Positions 13,193 to 25,563 of a stretch of 64,000 nucleotides of DNA are shown in pieces. How positions within the stretch are numbered: the first letter of the stretch is position 1; each line of letters begins with the position of its first letter. The notes beneath the pieces were generated by a model. The model was given only the letters and a program-made list of their open reading frames with translations. It did not search any database and was not told the origin of the DNA. This DNA comes from Pegea sp. RAD2-039 (taxonomy: Eukaryota; Chordata; Thaliacea; Salpida; Salpidae): assembly GCA_034620365.1 (NCBI GenBank), contig JAQGEQ010000177.1:682001-746000 (forward strand), in the 5' to 3' direction. The translations under genes and the position numbers were made by a program.

Positions 13193-15530
13193 AGGTTCTT
13201 TAAGAAAAGTTCCATTTTGCAAAAACCTGATGAAAAGGGTACTTTTGTGATGGGCTTATATGCAATTTCTGCTAATGAATTATAATATTAAACTGACTAT
13301 CTAATGACTGTATATCATGTACATGAAGATTGAAAGATAAGCCAAATAAGGATTCCACTTTATATGCTTCTCAAATGGAATAAAAATCTTAAATATATTC
13401 TTATTTTTTTATTTTGAAACTATATTTCTAATTATTGAAGACATTTTCATCATTGTTACTTTTATATTAAACGTATAATGCTTTATTGTTTAGATTATTG
13501 TTTTTATTTTAAACTTCTTTTCATTTTCACACGCTTGCTTTACTGGTAAAGACAGTATTAATTGCTACTTATAAATTTATGATTTTGATTAAAATATCTT
13601 TTGTTTTAAAGTTATTTTCGCCTATCAACGATTTTTACTTTTTATTTCATTTATGAATCATATGTTTACCAAAACTTTGATAAGTTTAATCGTTTTAGTA
13701 TTATTTAAGACTAAAAATTTGTGAAGTAAAAATATAAATTTGTTTTAAATCATTATAATTTCTAAATTAAGTATAATGTCATTTTATTGAATACAACATA
13801 TATTATTATTATATAACTGAATTTATATAAAAACTTTGTTGATAAACTATTTTTAAGCTTGAATTATAAAGTTAAAGACAAAATACAAAACCCAAGAGAT
13901 TAATAAAGGAACGAATCTATATTAAAAGTCTTTTGTACTACATTAGTGGTTTTGGATTTAATTGTGTAGCTCAGTAAAACCACTTGAACAACTGTTCTAT
14001 TAATTTTATTCAAGCACAGTCTGTAGATTTTTAAGATACTTTTATAAATTCCAAACAATAATTTTGAAACACATAGGGAATAAAGAAAAGCTTTTAAATA
14101 TGTAGTAAAACTTGATTTGATAGTTGTACAAACGATTTGACAATTTATTTTAATAAATTTAAGTTTATATAAATTTATACAGATATTTATGCAGCGTTTT
14201 CAAAAGATCTAAAAATATTTTATAATATTTAAAATAAAGCTTTTGGATTATTCATGTGATATGTTTAAAATATGAAAGATATTTTAATGCAGAAGTGACA
14301 TCTACTACTTAGAAAAGTCATTTCTTCATTCAATGAGGTTCAATTAAAGTGTTTCAAAAATAGAATGATTAAAAATTATTGTTTCAAAATTTGTAACAGT
14401 TGAATTGTTACAATTTTATCTCATCAATAGGTTGATGTTTTCAAACCGATGAATTTAGTTTAAACAAACCTAACTTTACAAAATTAAACATTTATCTTGT
14501 GGTAAAATGTCAAAGTACATATTTACGGTTCTTATATGGTTTATAAAAACTATATTTTTAATTAAAAACTTGCCAATAAAATTTGTTTTTTAATTATAAT
14601 TCTAAACCTTTTACATAAGTAGGAGAAGACTACAAGTAAACAAAACTCCGATAAATGGTCAAAAATTAATTATTGCTGTAACAGTATCGGAACTCAAGAG
14701 CAATCAATTACAATGACTTTTATATATTTTTCAGTGATAATTTGCTTAATATTATTACTAGCTAGAGGTAGGAAAATTGTTCAAAATGTTTAATGTTTTG
14801 ATAGTCTTTGTGTTTTTAAATAAAATAATTATTTATTTTTGAAATGCCTTTATATTTATAAGATAAATATAAAATTGTATCTACTGTAAATTAAAAAAGA
14901 AATTAATTAATTAATTCTTACTGCTGTAAAAAAATCATAAGCTAACTCTATTTCATATAAAAGTATTATCAAGTTCCGAATGTTCAATTAAACAGCAAAA
15001 GAATTTTTAATTACGTATTAATTAAATTAATTAAAAATTACCAACGTGTTTGAGAATGAATTGACAAATCAAATATTAATGACTTTAGATATTTCTCAAA
15101 ACTTGTTGAATAATTGTAAATACTTGAATTATAAAAACGTGAACATTAAATTACAAAATACAATATTAAGATAATAATTTGTGTAAATGTGATTTATGTA
15201 TTAGCCATCAAGTAAAAACTTATATTATATCCAACGAGGAGTATTCCAAGTTGTTGTGTATGTTATAAAAAATTCTTTCGTTTGTTTCTCACTAAATATA
15301 TTAAGTTTTCTAATTTCTGACATTTACTTTTGTTTCTATCTTGAAGATTTCATTCAAGATAGTTTTATTTACAAAGTATTTTTCAAATAAATGCTTTAAG
15401 TGATCAACACTTTGAAATAATTCTTTCTTTCTGATGATAAAATCGGTTTTAGTTCATAGAATTTCAACACTTAATTTTATAGCCCTCTACAATTACCTGA
15501 ACATTTTACTTCACTTTTAGTGTCAGAAAA
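13193..15530. other. 3' flank of the 242-aa gene and AT-rich spacer
   Basis: Contains the AATAAA at 13379-13384. At 14713 an ATG opens a short hydrophobic frame (MTFIYFSVIICLILLLARG) followed by a gtagg donor-like site, resembling a signal-peptide exon, but no downstream exon was found. Nothing else was recognised. Confidence 0.4.
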
Positions 15531-15539
15531 ACGGTCCAT

Positions 15540-17210
15540 AGAAGAAACAAACACAAAATGTAAAGCTATCCAAATGTAGCAAGTTGTATAGAAGATATCA
15601 CAAAAATCTGAAGTTTAGCGAAATATAATTTCGAAAAAAAAATTTAACTAGACGAATAAGATCAAATGTTTGCATAGTCAACACCCACATGGTATAAATA
15701 AAATAGTAGGACTAATAAAGTCTACAGAAGAGAAACTCCAGGTAGATCACTTAAAAATTCTGTGAAAATTTCAATTTTATCGTCAATTTCAAAATAAACA
15801 CTGAAAAAATCTCTCAATCTCCAAGCTTGGTTGAAAACCGAAAGGAAATCACATCTGAAAAGCAACAAAAGGTGCATACATCTGTATATAGGCTGGTTTT
15901 ATTTTTCACTCTTTACAAAAATTAAAGGGAACAAATGCGAATGCTCTAATCAAAGAGGCATAACTCTTTTCTTAACTGTTGGCAAAATTCTTGCAAGAAT
16001 TTTTATGAGTAGGCTTGGACCTTGTATTGCTGAGAACATACTTTGTGAAGCTCAGTTGGGTTCAGAGGCAATAGATGTACTACTGACATGATATTTGCTC
16101 TTAGACATTGCAAAGAAAAGTGTAACCTTGCCGAAGCCCTTAGCATCGTAAATAGAGACCTTGTAGAAGATTATAAAATGTCTTATATACCAATCAAATT
16201 TTACCATCATGAGGATACAACTTCACCAAAGTCAAAAGGGACAAGTAAGATATAGAAATGACATTTACGCGTGATTTGTCATAGAAAGCAATGACAAGCA
16301 AGGATTAAACACCAACTTTTCCTTTATATTCTTCAATATGCAACACCAAACCTTGATAACTAAGAGGTATTACAATGTACTATTTTAGGTACCATGGCTG
16401 ATTGTGTAAATTAAGATGTCTCTGGTATAAGAATGAAACTTTCCGCTTCCTATTTTGTGAACTTCTTTTCGGCTATGACGCTGCTTTAGTAGCACACGCT
16501 GAATCGGCACTGCAGATAAAAAAACATTATTTTGCAGAGGCTGTAAGACTTCAAACTTAAAAGAAGACTAAAAAGATGGAAGCTTTCTACCCGCTTGCTC
16601 AATGTGACGAATGCTGTCGTCTTCATATCACCAACAACAGCAAGAGTTCATGGAGCACTACAAGTATATAAGTAGAATGATATCGTTTGGTGGTAATAGT
16701 GACAGGATAGTTGACAACAAATTGTACAGAGTTTTGAGTCGACCCTAAACAAAGTGTAGCCTGTGCAGATCTGTCCTTCTAACCACACTTCTGCATGCAT
16801 CCAAATCTTGGATCTTAAACGATCGACAATTGAAACTTTTGTACCGTTTCTATCAAGGCTTTCTTAAAAACATCATCCTCATCAAATAATAAAGTTCAAT
16901 TTCTACTTACCAGATCTAAGCTTCCCAGTATATCAAAACCACACCAACTTCACTTAGTTGGATCAGTCACATCTCCAAAATGAAAAATATTTGTTTACCC
17001 AAAATCTTATTGGAAAGCGAATTCTAATTTAGCCGTAGGAACAAGAGCCTAGTGAAATGATCATAAAACATCTGAGTATATAGCTCTTTCAACTCTATCA
17101 AGTTGTAGCGGATGGTTTGGCATAAAAACCATCAACATTACGTCAGCATCTTTTGTTAGCCACGCCAGATTATTATCAACTTATTATTGTTTAAAGAAGT
17201 TGCATTTGAT
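15540..17210 (+). mobile_element. Degenerate non-LTR (LINE) retrotransposon remnant
   Basis: Broken reverse-transcriptase reading frames in order on the + strand. Around 15930-16080 is the block NQRGITLFLTVGKILARI followed by SRLGPCIAENILCEAQLG, equivalent to the conserved NYRGI..L...GKILAR and LPESQ.GF blocks. Next comes DMIFALRHCKEKC near 16087. Around 16470-16560 is LLFGYDAALVAHAESALQ, equivalent to the catalytic FADD-type motif (here GYDA, so altered). Around 16650-16880 is the thumb-like ISRMISFGG and LLHASKSWILNDRQLK segment. The stretch to about 17210 gives weaker C-terminal fragments. Many stops and frameshifts make it inactive. Clade assignment (RTE/Jockey-like class common in invertebrates) is tentative, and the boundaries are approximate. 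Confidence 0.78.
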
Positions 17211-17668
17211 AAACTTGTAGTTATGTGATATCCTATTTGATTGATTAGCATGGTTAGGATTTTAATGTCAGATTTTAGTTTAAAATTTATTTTACAATAG
17301 AACGCAAGTCACAATCATATTGGTTTGTTTGCCGCCCGGATGTTAACATCTGGCCACTAAGTGCAGGATTGATCCTTGGGTATCTCTCGTGTATTGACTG
17401 TTTTATCACCTTGAAGAGTGGAATTGACTAAATTGGCGTTTAATTTTTGTGTTTTTTTAAGATTTCAACCAGAAATGCTATCAATACAAGTGGAAGGTTT
17501 TCTTAGCAAGATGCCAGATTCGAATACTCGCGTTTAAATAACTTCATCTGATAATTTGAGAAATGAAATAATATTATTTTTTCTTCATTTAACAAAAACA
17601 AAGTAGAACAATTCAAGACTAGCTCAACATTATATTATGAAAACTGTTCACACCACAGTACAGATAAA
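17211..17668. other. Spacer between LINE remnant and ALKBH1 3' end
   Basis: A small GC-richer patch at about 17325-17430 may be further element debris. No canonical AATAAA or ATTAAA on the minus strand was found directly after the ALKBH1 stop. Confidence 0.35.
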
Positions 17669-18874
17669 TCATTCGTTTGCAGAAACTTGACGAATATTTA
17701 TATTAATTCTAGAGTTGTTGGTATAAATTTGAAGGGGGTCAGAAATTGCTGGTGAGGGTTCTACCCGCTCTTCTTCATAGGACAGGATTCTTGGCACAGC
17801 GTGATATGAAAGACGAGACTGCTGGGTCATGATAAGAACATCTCCAGAACGTATAAAGATCGCTTGCGGTTCTGTTTCTTTGCTTTCTCCTAATTTCATG
17901 ATTTGTTAAATATTTAAGAAGAAAAATTCAGCAAAATTTCGATGAATTTGAAATATTTTAAAACTGATAAAATCTTCCTTAAAAAAACTCTTCTAATAAA
18001 AACAAAATTGAATAATTTTCACCTCCAATTAGGAAGATTGCAGATAAACCAAAACTAATAGAGATCAGTGGAAAGGTTAGATCTTTTTCTGACTTATCAT
18101 TATGTGGTGCAAGGGTAGAGCCAACGTGATAATAATTGACAATTGCAGCCTAGGTGCAAACCAAATGAGTAAATGATGATTTGATTTGTCAATAAAAAGA
18201 AATAAACTAATGTTTCAATTTCTGATTAATAATTTACTTTTCTCAGTAATTTACCTGAGCATTGTAATGTTTCCAACCCAAAATCTGAGCAATTTCCTTT
18301 GAAAGTTGATGTAATTTAGAAGGAAATTCCGTCTGATCTTCTTCGTCATAGACTTTAGTGTCCCAATTATGATGGTATCCTAATGTTGTCCATCTTAGCT
18401 TCCAAATAGGAGAAGACTTCAACAGTTGAAGTTGTTCTAAAATTTGAAGCTGAATTTATCAAATGAAAATCTGACTATCTCACCTTTCTTGTTGATGACA
18501 GAGCACACAGAAGTCGCTCCTTCAATCACTTCACATGTCTCCTTCCATAAAAACTTGTTTGGATTCTTTAAGTTGGTTTTATTCTGAGGCTTCGGATAAT
18601 CTTCGATGCATCTCAAGATCCAATCTTTTTTTGCAGAGTTCATGAAAGGATTAGGGATAAAATAAAGTCCAGGGACAGATGAGATGCTGAAACAACGCAG
18701 ATCTTTCGAGAAATCGAATCCAACAGCAGCAAGATGATTTGTAGGGATTATTTCAAAGTTTTCAAATTTATTACAGATATAAGGATCAAGGACTTTTTCG
18801 AAACTGGGCGGATGTAGTTTTTGTTTGTAGTATTTGAAGACTGGTGTAAATCGGTCTTCAATAATTGACGTCAT
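17669..18874 (-). CDS. ALKBH1: ALKBH1-like Fe(II)/2-oxoglutarate-dependent nucleic acid dioxygenase
   Basis: Four exons on the minus strand: 18484-18874, 18255-18436, 18023-18149 and 17669-17889. They join with phases 1, 0, 1 into a 306-residue frame. The AlkB fold carries its iron and co-substrate residues: HND (His207, Asp209) in STLAPHNDKSEKDL, a following PLISISFGLSAIFLIGG strand, distal His263 in SRLSYHAVPRIL, and Arg300 in NINIRQV near the C-terminus. The N-terminal part (FTPVFKYYK, GLYFIPNPF) and LRWTTLGYHHNWDTKVY also fit ALKBH1. The family demethylates modified bases in RNA and DNA, including in mitochondria; activity here is inferred from the intact residues. It is shorter than the 389-residue human protein. 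Its start is 38 bp after the KGD4 stop, and a TGACGTCA palindrome overlaps the start codon. Confidence 0.93.
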
Positions 18875-18890
18875 ACTATTGATGACGTCA
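18866..18890. promoter_or_regulatory. Two perfect TGACGTCA (CRE/ATF-type) palindromes in the ALKBH1-KGD4 gap
   Basis: Sites lie at 18866-18873 and 18883-18890, with starts 17 bp apart. The first overlaps the ALKBH1 start codon and the second lies in the 38-bp gap after the KGD4 stop. This octamer is the consensus for CREB/ATF bZIP factors. Binding is inference. If functional, ALKBH1 may have its own promoter despite tight spacing. Confidence 0.5.
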
Positions 18891-18912
18891 CAGTGTCGAG
18901 TTGTAAGATCGT

Positions 18913-19176
18913 TTATTCTGGACCTCCACGAGATATAAATTCAATCTCAACAGGATCAATCGGACGTCTTCGAAATCGATTGGGGATAACTCGAAAGACC
19001 TCTACAGTGTCAGCAACAGTCCAGCTAGCAGAGGGTGGCAGAGCAGTAGTGAGTTTAGCAGTGGTTGGGGCTGGAGAGAAATTGGCGTTTTGCAGTTTTG
19101 GAATCCAAGGAACTCTAGTTGGAAATTTGATGAGAGGAACACGTTTTGATGAGTTGAGTGCTAACGAAAAGTACAT
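18913..19176 (-). CDS. KGD4: KGD4 / MRPS36-like alpha-ketoglutarate dehydrogenase subunit 4
   Basis: A single-exon 87-residue frame. The match to animal MRPS36/KGD4 is at both conserved ends: KRVPLIKFPTRV near residues 11-22, and the C-terminus EVFRVIPNRFRRRP followed by EIEFISRGGPE directly at the stop. Mammalian KGD4 ends with the same RGGPE and has HTPLIRFPD at the equivalent place. The protein tethers the E3 subunit to the 2-oxoglutarate dehydrogenase complex in the mitochondrial matrix; it was earlier annotated as ribosomal protein S36. The overlapping plus-strand frame 18893-19195 is a shadow. A tttatttaattag 3'-splice-like site ends 7 bases before the ATG. ALKBH1 begins 38 bp after its stop; STX17 ends about 350 bp upstream on the same strand. 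Confidence 0.92.
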   Translation of the reverse strand: MYFSLALNSSKRVPLIKFPTRVPWIPKLQNANFSPAPTTAKLTTALPPSASWTVADTVEVFRVIPNRFRRRPIDPVEIEFISRGGPE

Positions 19177-19525
19177 TTCAGAGCTAATTAAATAAACTTG
19201 TAATCCTGAAAAAGAATTTAAAATTAAGAAAATAACACGTAGTGTAGATATTAAAAGATTCCAGCTGTCAGTTTACTCAAAGATTGTACTTGAAGATGTA
19301 AGAGGTAGAAAGAAACATAAAAATTTCTTTTCGATTTACAGATGTACACAATTATGCAAGGCTCAAAAACTTATTTGTGCACTGGACAAAAAAAAACAAA
19401 GTTGAGAAGGTGATCAGTTTTTGACTGTTTTGCTTTTACAAAAACAACAGGTAGTCTTAAATCAAAATAAGAAGTAAAAGTATCAATAAGATCAAGAGAT
19501 GGCAAGTTGACTGAAAACTTGAAAA

Positions 19526-21653
19526 TTATTCATCTGGGCAATAGTCCGAACCAATATTACGCTTTTTATTGATCATTTTCCCACCCTGAAAAACAGAATA
19601 TTCTATAAAATAACAGATACAATTCGCTTCTTCGATAACCACAGAAAATTACAATTCTTTTAGCTACACAATAAAATCGTCGCAGATACTTGGATAAAAA
19701 ATTGAAGATTGTTTCAAATGATAACTTGTTAAGATCAATCTTGCAACATTTTCAGATATGTGAGAATGATTTTAAAATATTGTTTTATCAATTATTAAAA
19801 AAACAAAATATGAAAGAAAGCATCTAAAGTTTTAGTTTAAGATTTCCGGGTTAAAGACAAATATTTATCAATTAGAAGCTTCAAGAAAATCATTGACAAC
19901 AAAAACTAGTTGGTAGAAATACCTTGTAACCAAACACTGAACCTGTCACCCCAGCAGCTGTTGTTAGGGCCGTTGTATAAGTCCCAGCTTTGATACCAAC
20001 CATTAACCCAATAGGACCACCAACAACAGCTCCAACAGTGGCACCAAGCAGAGGAAAGGCAGCCAACTAATAATAAAGCTTATAAATTGTAGTGAAAGTA
20101 ATCTATGTTTATACCTTTACAGCGGAATTAAACTTCTTCAGTTTAGAACTGCTTTGCTGAGGTTCATCTAACACAATATGGTCATCATCGTTTTTTATGG
20201 TAACTAAATAATGAAGGTCGAGAACTAACAAGTATAAATCTACCAGTTTCTACCAAATAAAAAGAATTTTAAATCAAATATATATTTGTAGTGTACAACA
20301 ATTAATATCTTGATTATATCATAATTTATCTCAATAAGACTTTCTGAAAGATAATAAATAAAATAGTTCATAGCAAAAATCAGTGATTAATACTAAAAAA
20401 AGTTTCATAAAATGACGTCATGAATTAAAACTAACGAAAAATCAGCAAATAAAACGATTAAAACATAGCTTTAACAACTACTTATATAGGTTATAAAAGG
20501 AATTTTGACAGTTATATATACAGTAGAAACAGTAAAATATAATAATAATAATAATAATATATATAATTTGTAATAATAATATATATAATTTGTAATAATA
20601 ATAATAACAAACAGTAATATTACTTTATGTTGGGAAACGATATCAGGCATTTCTTCATAAGCTGCTTCTTTAGTTTGAAGACTTTTATTGAATTTTTCAA
20701 CATCCTTGTCTAAATTAACTTCTAAAAATTTCAAAACAAGACCTAAATTAGTTAAGAAACTAAATAAACTAAAAACTACCTTCTTCAAAATCTTCATTTC
20801 TTTCAATAAAGCTTTGTAAGTCTCTCGCAAATGGAGATCTTTTATGAGGACTTTTTGGGGATTTTTTTTGACTTAAGGCCTCAAAAAAACATACAGTAAG
20901 ATTAAAGACTTTTACTTTTGCTGGATACATTTTATGAGCAAAGTCTTCCACATCCGATGTTTTCATCATCAGTTCACTAATTTTTTCAATTTCAGAAAAT
21001 TTTAAATAAACTTCCTAAATAATAAATTAAGAAAGATGAATTAATTAATAATGTCAACAAAATGTTTATTATTTACATTAAATCAGTTTTAAAACAAAAT
21101 AGATCCTAATAAATCAAATTAAAGATAAAAATTATTTATTTGTATGAATTTGATTTAAAGAAAAAATACTTGAATAAGTTGGCCAATATCTGTTGAAATC
21201 TCGAAAATATTTTCCATATCTTTTTTTTCAGACTTTACTTTAGCATCAAACATCATCAATTTTCTATCATTCATAAAAATCATAAAAATAAGAGTTGGTC
21301 ATGAATTAATGATAACTTGAAAGATCAAGAAATAAATATAATCAAATATAATAACACTGCTTCACTTACTCATATAATTTATCCACAGTATCAGGAAGAT
21401 AATCTTCTACAAAATGTTCAAGGGCTTTTTCAACCTTTTTAAAAGGGATCTTTTCATTTGTTTGCAATTCTAATCCTAATAAAGTGATGAATTCAGGTTT
21501 GTTCTTCATTTGATTAAATTTTTCTTGAATATTAGAAAATGAACTTTTGATATCAGGAGCTAATGAATAAAAGTTGAATTTATTTTGACATTTACTAAAG
21601 AAGTCCAACTTATCATTGGTTTCATTGATGGGTTGAAAGTCCTTAGAAGACAT
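19526..21653 (-). CDS. STX17: Syntaxin-17-like autophagosomal SNARE
   Basis: Seven exons on the minus strand: 21370-21653, 21170-21263, 20780-21014, 20624-20721, 20115-20249, 19923-20066 and 19526-19585. They join in phase into 349 codons plus stop. The diagnostic part is exon 6: KLAAFPLLGATVGAVVGG then PIGLMVGIKAG, the glycine-rich membrane hairpin of STX17 that targets autophagosomes, followed by GGKMINKK and a cysteine-containing tail (SDYCPDE) as in human STX17. The N-terminal helical region aligns by eye from PFKKVEKALEHFVEDYLP onward with the human Habc start. About 64 residues precede it, longer than the 302-residue human protein suggests. The SNARE segment (exons 4-5, VSQHKKLVDLYLLVLDLHYL) is divergent and the central Gln layer is not obvious. 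Intron 4 carries an AT microsatellite. STX17 family role: autophagosome-lysosome fusion. Confidence 0.87.
20413..20420. promoter_or_regulatory. Perfect TGACGTCA palindrome in the STX17 intron
   Basis: A perfect CRE-type octamer between STX17 exons 4 and 5. A fourth copy is at 24294-24301 in the intergenic spacer. Function is unknown. Confidence 0.3.
20540..20617. repeat. AT microsatellite / short tandem repeat in STX17 intron 4
   Basis: Alternating (aat)n and (at)n, with the block aataatatatataatttgt repeated about twice, then (aat)n again. Simple-sequence DNA within an intron. Confidence 0.85.
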
Positions 21654-24600
21654 TTTTCAAAAAGACAAATAAATAAAAAACTAAACAATTTAATTATTAA
21701 GCAACCACCTATATAAGTACAAAAAAAGCTTTTTAAACTAGTTATAATAATTTATAAATGGACAAATATTAACTAATATTTTCATTTGAAAAATGTAATA
21801 ATTTTGACTTAAAATTTGATTAATAAATAGAAAAGTTAAATTTTAAATGGCTCAGAACTATTAGGTATTGCTCACTATATATTACTCAAGTCAAAAATAT
21901 AAATTTATTATGACAGTATGAAGTTTTTAGAAAAGAAATCTAAAACTTTATTACATAGATAATCTTATTATTATATCTTTGTTTAAAATTGAATAAGAAA
22001 ATTAGGTATCAAAAAAATTTCACAATCCAAAAAAATTCAAGTTTCATCAACAGAAGATAAATCATTGCATGATATGAATCATTAGACTCAAATCTTTTTC
22101 TGCAACTCCTTGTGTTAAGCTCATTAGTTTATTAAACTAAAGAAACAACTAAAAATCATAATATATTTAAGCTTAAATAGAATAGCTGTATAATGATAAA
22201 TAGATCAAAACATAATTATAAGCTAAATGATTTTAATGAAAAATACAAAAGTTTAAATACAAACAAATACTTTAGTCTTCTTGAAAGCTATTATTATTTA
22301 AAAATATAGTTTTCTTTTAAGTATGCTTAAAAAAGCTGTAATTGAAAAAACAAAATTTTATAATAATGAAAAATATTACACTATTGTGAGAAACTACAGA
22401 CTTAAAAGTGATTTAATTTACACCTATTTTGCTGATAGTAGCATTGAAAATTATATGAAATAATATGCTAGAATATCAAAGCAACAATATTATTTGAATA
22501 AACTGTTTTTCTTAATTTACTACTATATATAGTATAGCCTATTTAAATAATTATCATAAACAATATTTGATGAGGACACTACAATTATTGATAAAGGAAA
22601 GTCATTTAGTAGAAAAACAACTTAAGTGGGCTAAAGATATTTTGCCGCATAATGCAATCACCAACTTTAAGACGAATGATCAGTATACATATAATAAGAT
22701 CAAAAGAAATGTTAAGGAAATACAAGATTAAAGTTGCACTTATAAATGCAGCTTAATTTTATTAAAGTTTTTTTTGTATTTTGGCTAATGAAATATCGTG
22801 GAGTATGATTTAGAGTTCTACAAATAAAAATAATGTTTCTTGGTTATAAAATTGTACTTCTTTATAGTCATTTGAATTTAAAAAAAAATACTTTATGGTA
22901 ATGGAAGATAAAGCAGAATTTTCAGTCTCTTTTATTTTTGCCGAATAAAAATATAAATTACGTCGAACAAATGGCTCAAATTAATATTTTTAATATACTT
23001 ATTTAAATTACAAAATAGTTTAACAAAATATGCGACATTGATAAACATTGCTTAAAAGAAGGTTTAATTATGTCTCACACGTACATTTACTTTCAAACTG
23101 TGAAATTCACCCAAAGTTTTCAGACACTCATCTAATAACTTCACGTTTATTACAAAAATAACTGAAGCTTAAACAAATCTTTATCAAAATGTTTCAATTG
23201 TACTTTAGAGTGAGAAATCCCTTTAGTATTCGAACAAATTGATATTTTCTAAACCTAAGTTATATTCATACATCCATCAACTCCTTTAAGCATTATTAGT
23301 AAGATTTATCTGATAGCTTCCAAAATTTCTATAAGACCTACGTTTGTAAAGTATTTAGTTTCATTCAACAGTTGTATCAGTAGTACTAATGATTATGTCT
23401 TTAAACCTAACGACTTTATAAGATATAATTTTATTTTTCTCTAAATTTGAAATAGCTTCAATTTATCTTATTTGTTACTTTCAAATGAAAAACATTTAAC
23501 TTGTTTCTAGAAAATGTTTAATGATAGCTTTAATGAAGTATAGCTCGAGTGTAAACTTTATGCTGTATTCTTTCTTGAGATTTCTTATCAAATCGAAATC
23601 AGAGAAGATTTCCTTAATAAAAGTAAAGTTTATTAATCCAAAGCCTGTTGTGATGTTTAATTGTGTTACAGTAAAAGTGCATTTAGTGTTTTTACAAACT
23701 GTGTTTTTATTTTAATTCTAATTTATTAATTTTTAAAGCACATTTCAATAGAATAATTTTTTAACTGTTTCATTTTATTTAGAACTAGTTTAAATTTATT
23801 GTAATCAACTAAGCATCAAACCAAAAAATATATATAAATAAGTTTAAAAAATTTATAAAATCTTTATTTTTACCGTTGGTGTTGCGTGATTAGTTTTTTA
23901 TCCTTTCATTATAACTACATAATAGCTTACATATATCATATTTTCAAATGCAGTTGATCAATAAACACTAGATTTAAGACAGCTACATAGATAAGTAATT
24001 TCTATAATATTAAAAAGCGTGTTTTACAATAAGATGTGTTTTTTAATCTCTGCCGATTGAAATTTATCCGTCAAGTTTACCACATGACCACAGTTAATGA
24101 AACCCTACTGTTGAAGTATTACATTTGTCAAAACATTTTCAAATAGTTTAAGAGTTTAAATAAGTATTAAAGTTATTTTTTCTGTAAAAGACTTAGTAGA
24201 TGTTATATTATACGATTAACAGTGTAATATTATATATTTTTATCGCAAACTATTGAATTCTACTTATTTTAAGTACGAAGTTTTGTGGGTGACTGACGTC
24301 ATTAAGAATAGCTGTGTTTGTTACCTTGAAAAAAAAACTAGTCAAGTTGAATGAGTTGGTAAGTATCTTAGTATGAGTTCAAACAGGCTATGTGCTGTCA
24401 CTTTTATCTCAGAAATCAGTAAAGTTGTGGTTTCAAACATGAAAAAAAACATTTGTGTTGTTTATTAAAACTTTCAACATCTCAACTGAAATTTAAAAAT
24501 TTTTCACAGCTAACTATAATTGATTTCACCCGCACCTTGAAATTCTGCGGCTTACTTTAAATTAACAAATAAAAGTCGACATTAAAGTATTTACATCACG

Positions 24601-25563
24601 TTTATCCTCAAGCTATCAGAAGAAATAATTATCAGTTTCTCAAAGTATTTAAAGCTTTTATATGGCTTTCAACTTGCTTGATATTTTATAACATTCTGAT
24701 ATTTTAGTAACTGTTGGTTGAAGTGTCATCAAACACAAGATAACTTGGAACTAGTCTGACGTTTTTCTTGTTTTATAAATGTATACTGCTTATATCATAA
24801 TGTAAACTTTTTGAAAAATTGTATAATTAAAAAAAATACTTAAAATGTTTGTTTTATACTTTTTTAAGCTAATAAGACACTAAAATAATAAATAAATAAA
24901 AAAAGCTTTTTTGTCTGTTTTGTAGACTGAAGTAGTAGATAGAAGGAAGCTTGCGACCATACTTCCTTCTTACCTGCATAAAGGATTTTATTCTTGTATT
25001 GTAAAGCGTGTACTAAAGCAACCCAACTCAACAGGCCCACTGCTTGGTAACAAGGCCTAGCGACCTAGGACAGAGACATCGAGGTCAAAGGATTGTAGAT
25101 TTTCTTTCTGGCTCTCACTTTCATAGTCTTTTCTTCTTTCGAAGCGACCACAATACAATGCCACTATCTGTCAATAGTTAAGAGCAATTTTCTTAAAACG
25201 TAAACTAATTACTGACTACATGTCTAAATCAAAATTTCAAATGTTAAGCCAATTATTTATAAACTAATAGTAACAGTACTTTAAAAGCTACATAAGCCAT
25301 ATAACAGTTTTTTTTATATTTTAGTTTGATAAACCTTAGTAAAGTGAATATTTGTTAATCAATAAAAACAAACATTTATACTACTTGCAGTTACACAAAT
25401 GTTTTATCATCGTTTAAAAACCTTAAACAACTTTTATTAACTGGCAAAATCAATAAGAAATGAAAAAATTATTAAATACAGTTAAAACTTGAACCAAACT
25501 ACTGTTTATTAAGCAACTACTTAAAAAAATAATCATATTAGGTAAAACCTCCAAATAAGAAAT
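21654..25563. other. AT-rich intergenic spacer with a GC-richer patch
   Basis: Mostly featureless. A TGACGTCA octamer lies at 24294-24301. A GC-richer patch at about 24930-25180 contains a 9-bp perfect hairpin (24941-24949 with 24962-24970) and is probably element debris. An AATAAA on the minus strand (25505-25510), 54 bp past the FLVCR-like stop, is a good candidate poly(A) signal for that gene. ORF 23521-23715 (+) has no recognised features. Confidence 0.45.
24941..24970. repeat. Inverted repeat, 9-bp perfect stem, 12-base loop
   Basis: agaaggaag (24941-24949) pairs with cttccttct (24962-24970). It stands at the edge of a GC-richer island (to about 25180) that shows no coding frame. Possibly a terminal structure or debris of a mobile element. 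Confidence 0.6.

Noticed and set aside
14713..14770. Signal-peptide-like exon MTFIYFSVIICLILLLARG with donor
   Set aside because: No downstream exon that continues the frame was found before the LINE remnant. Hydrophobic short frames are common in AT-rich DNA.
18893..19195. 100-codon plus-strand frame over KGD4
   Set aside because: The minus-strand frame matches KGD4/MRPS36 at both conserved ends including the RGGPE terminus, so the plus frame is its shadow.
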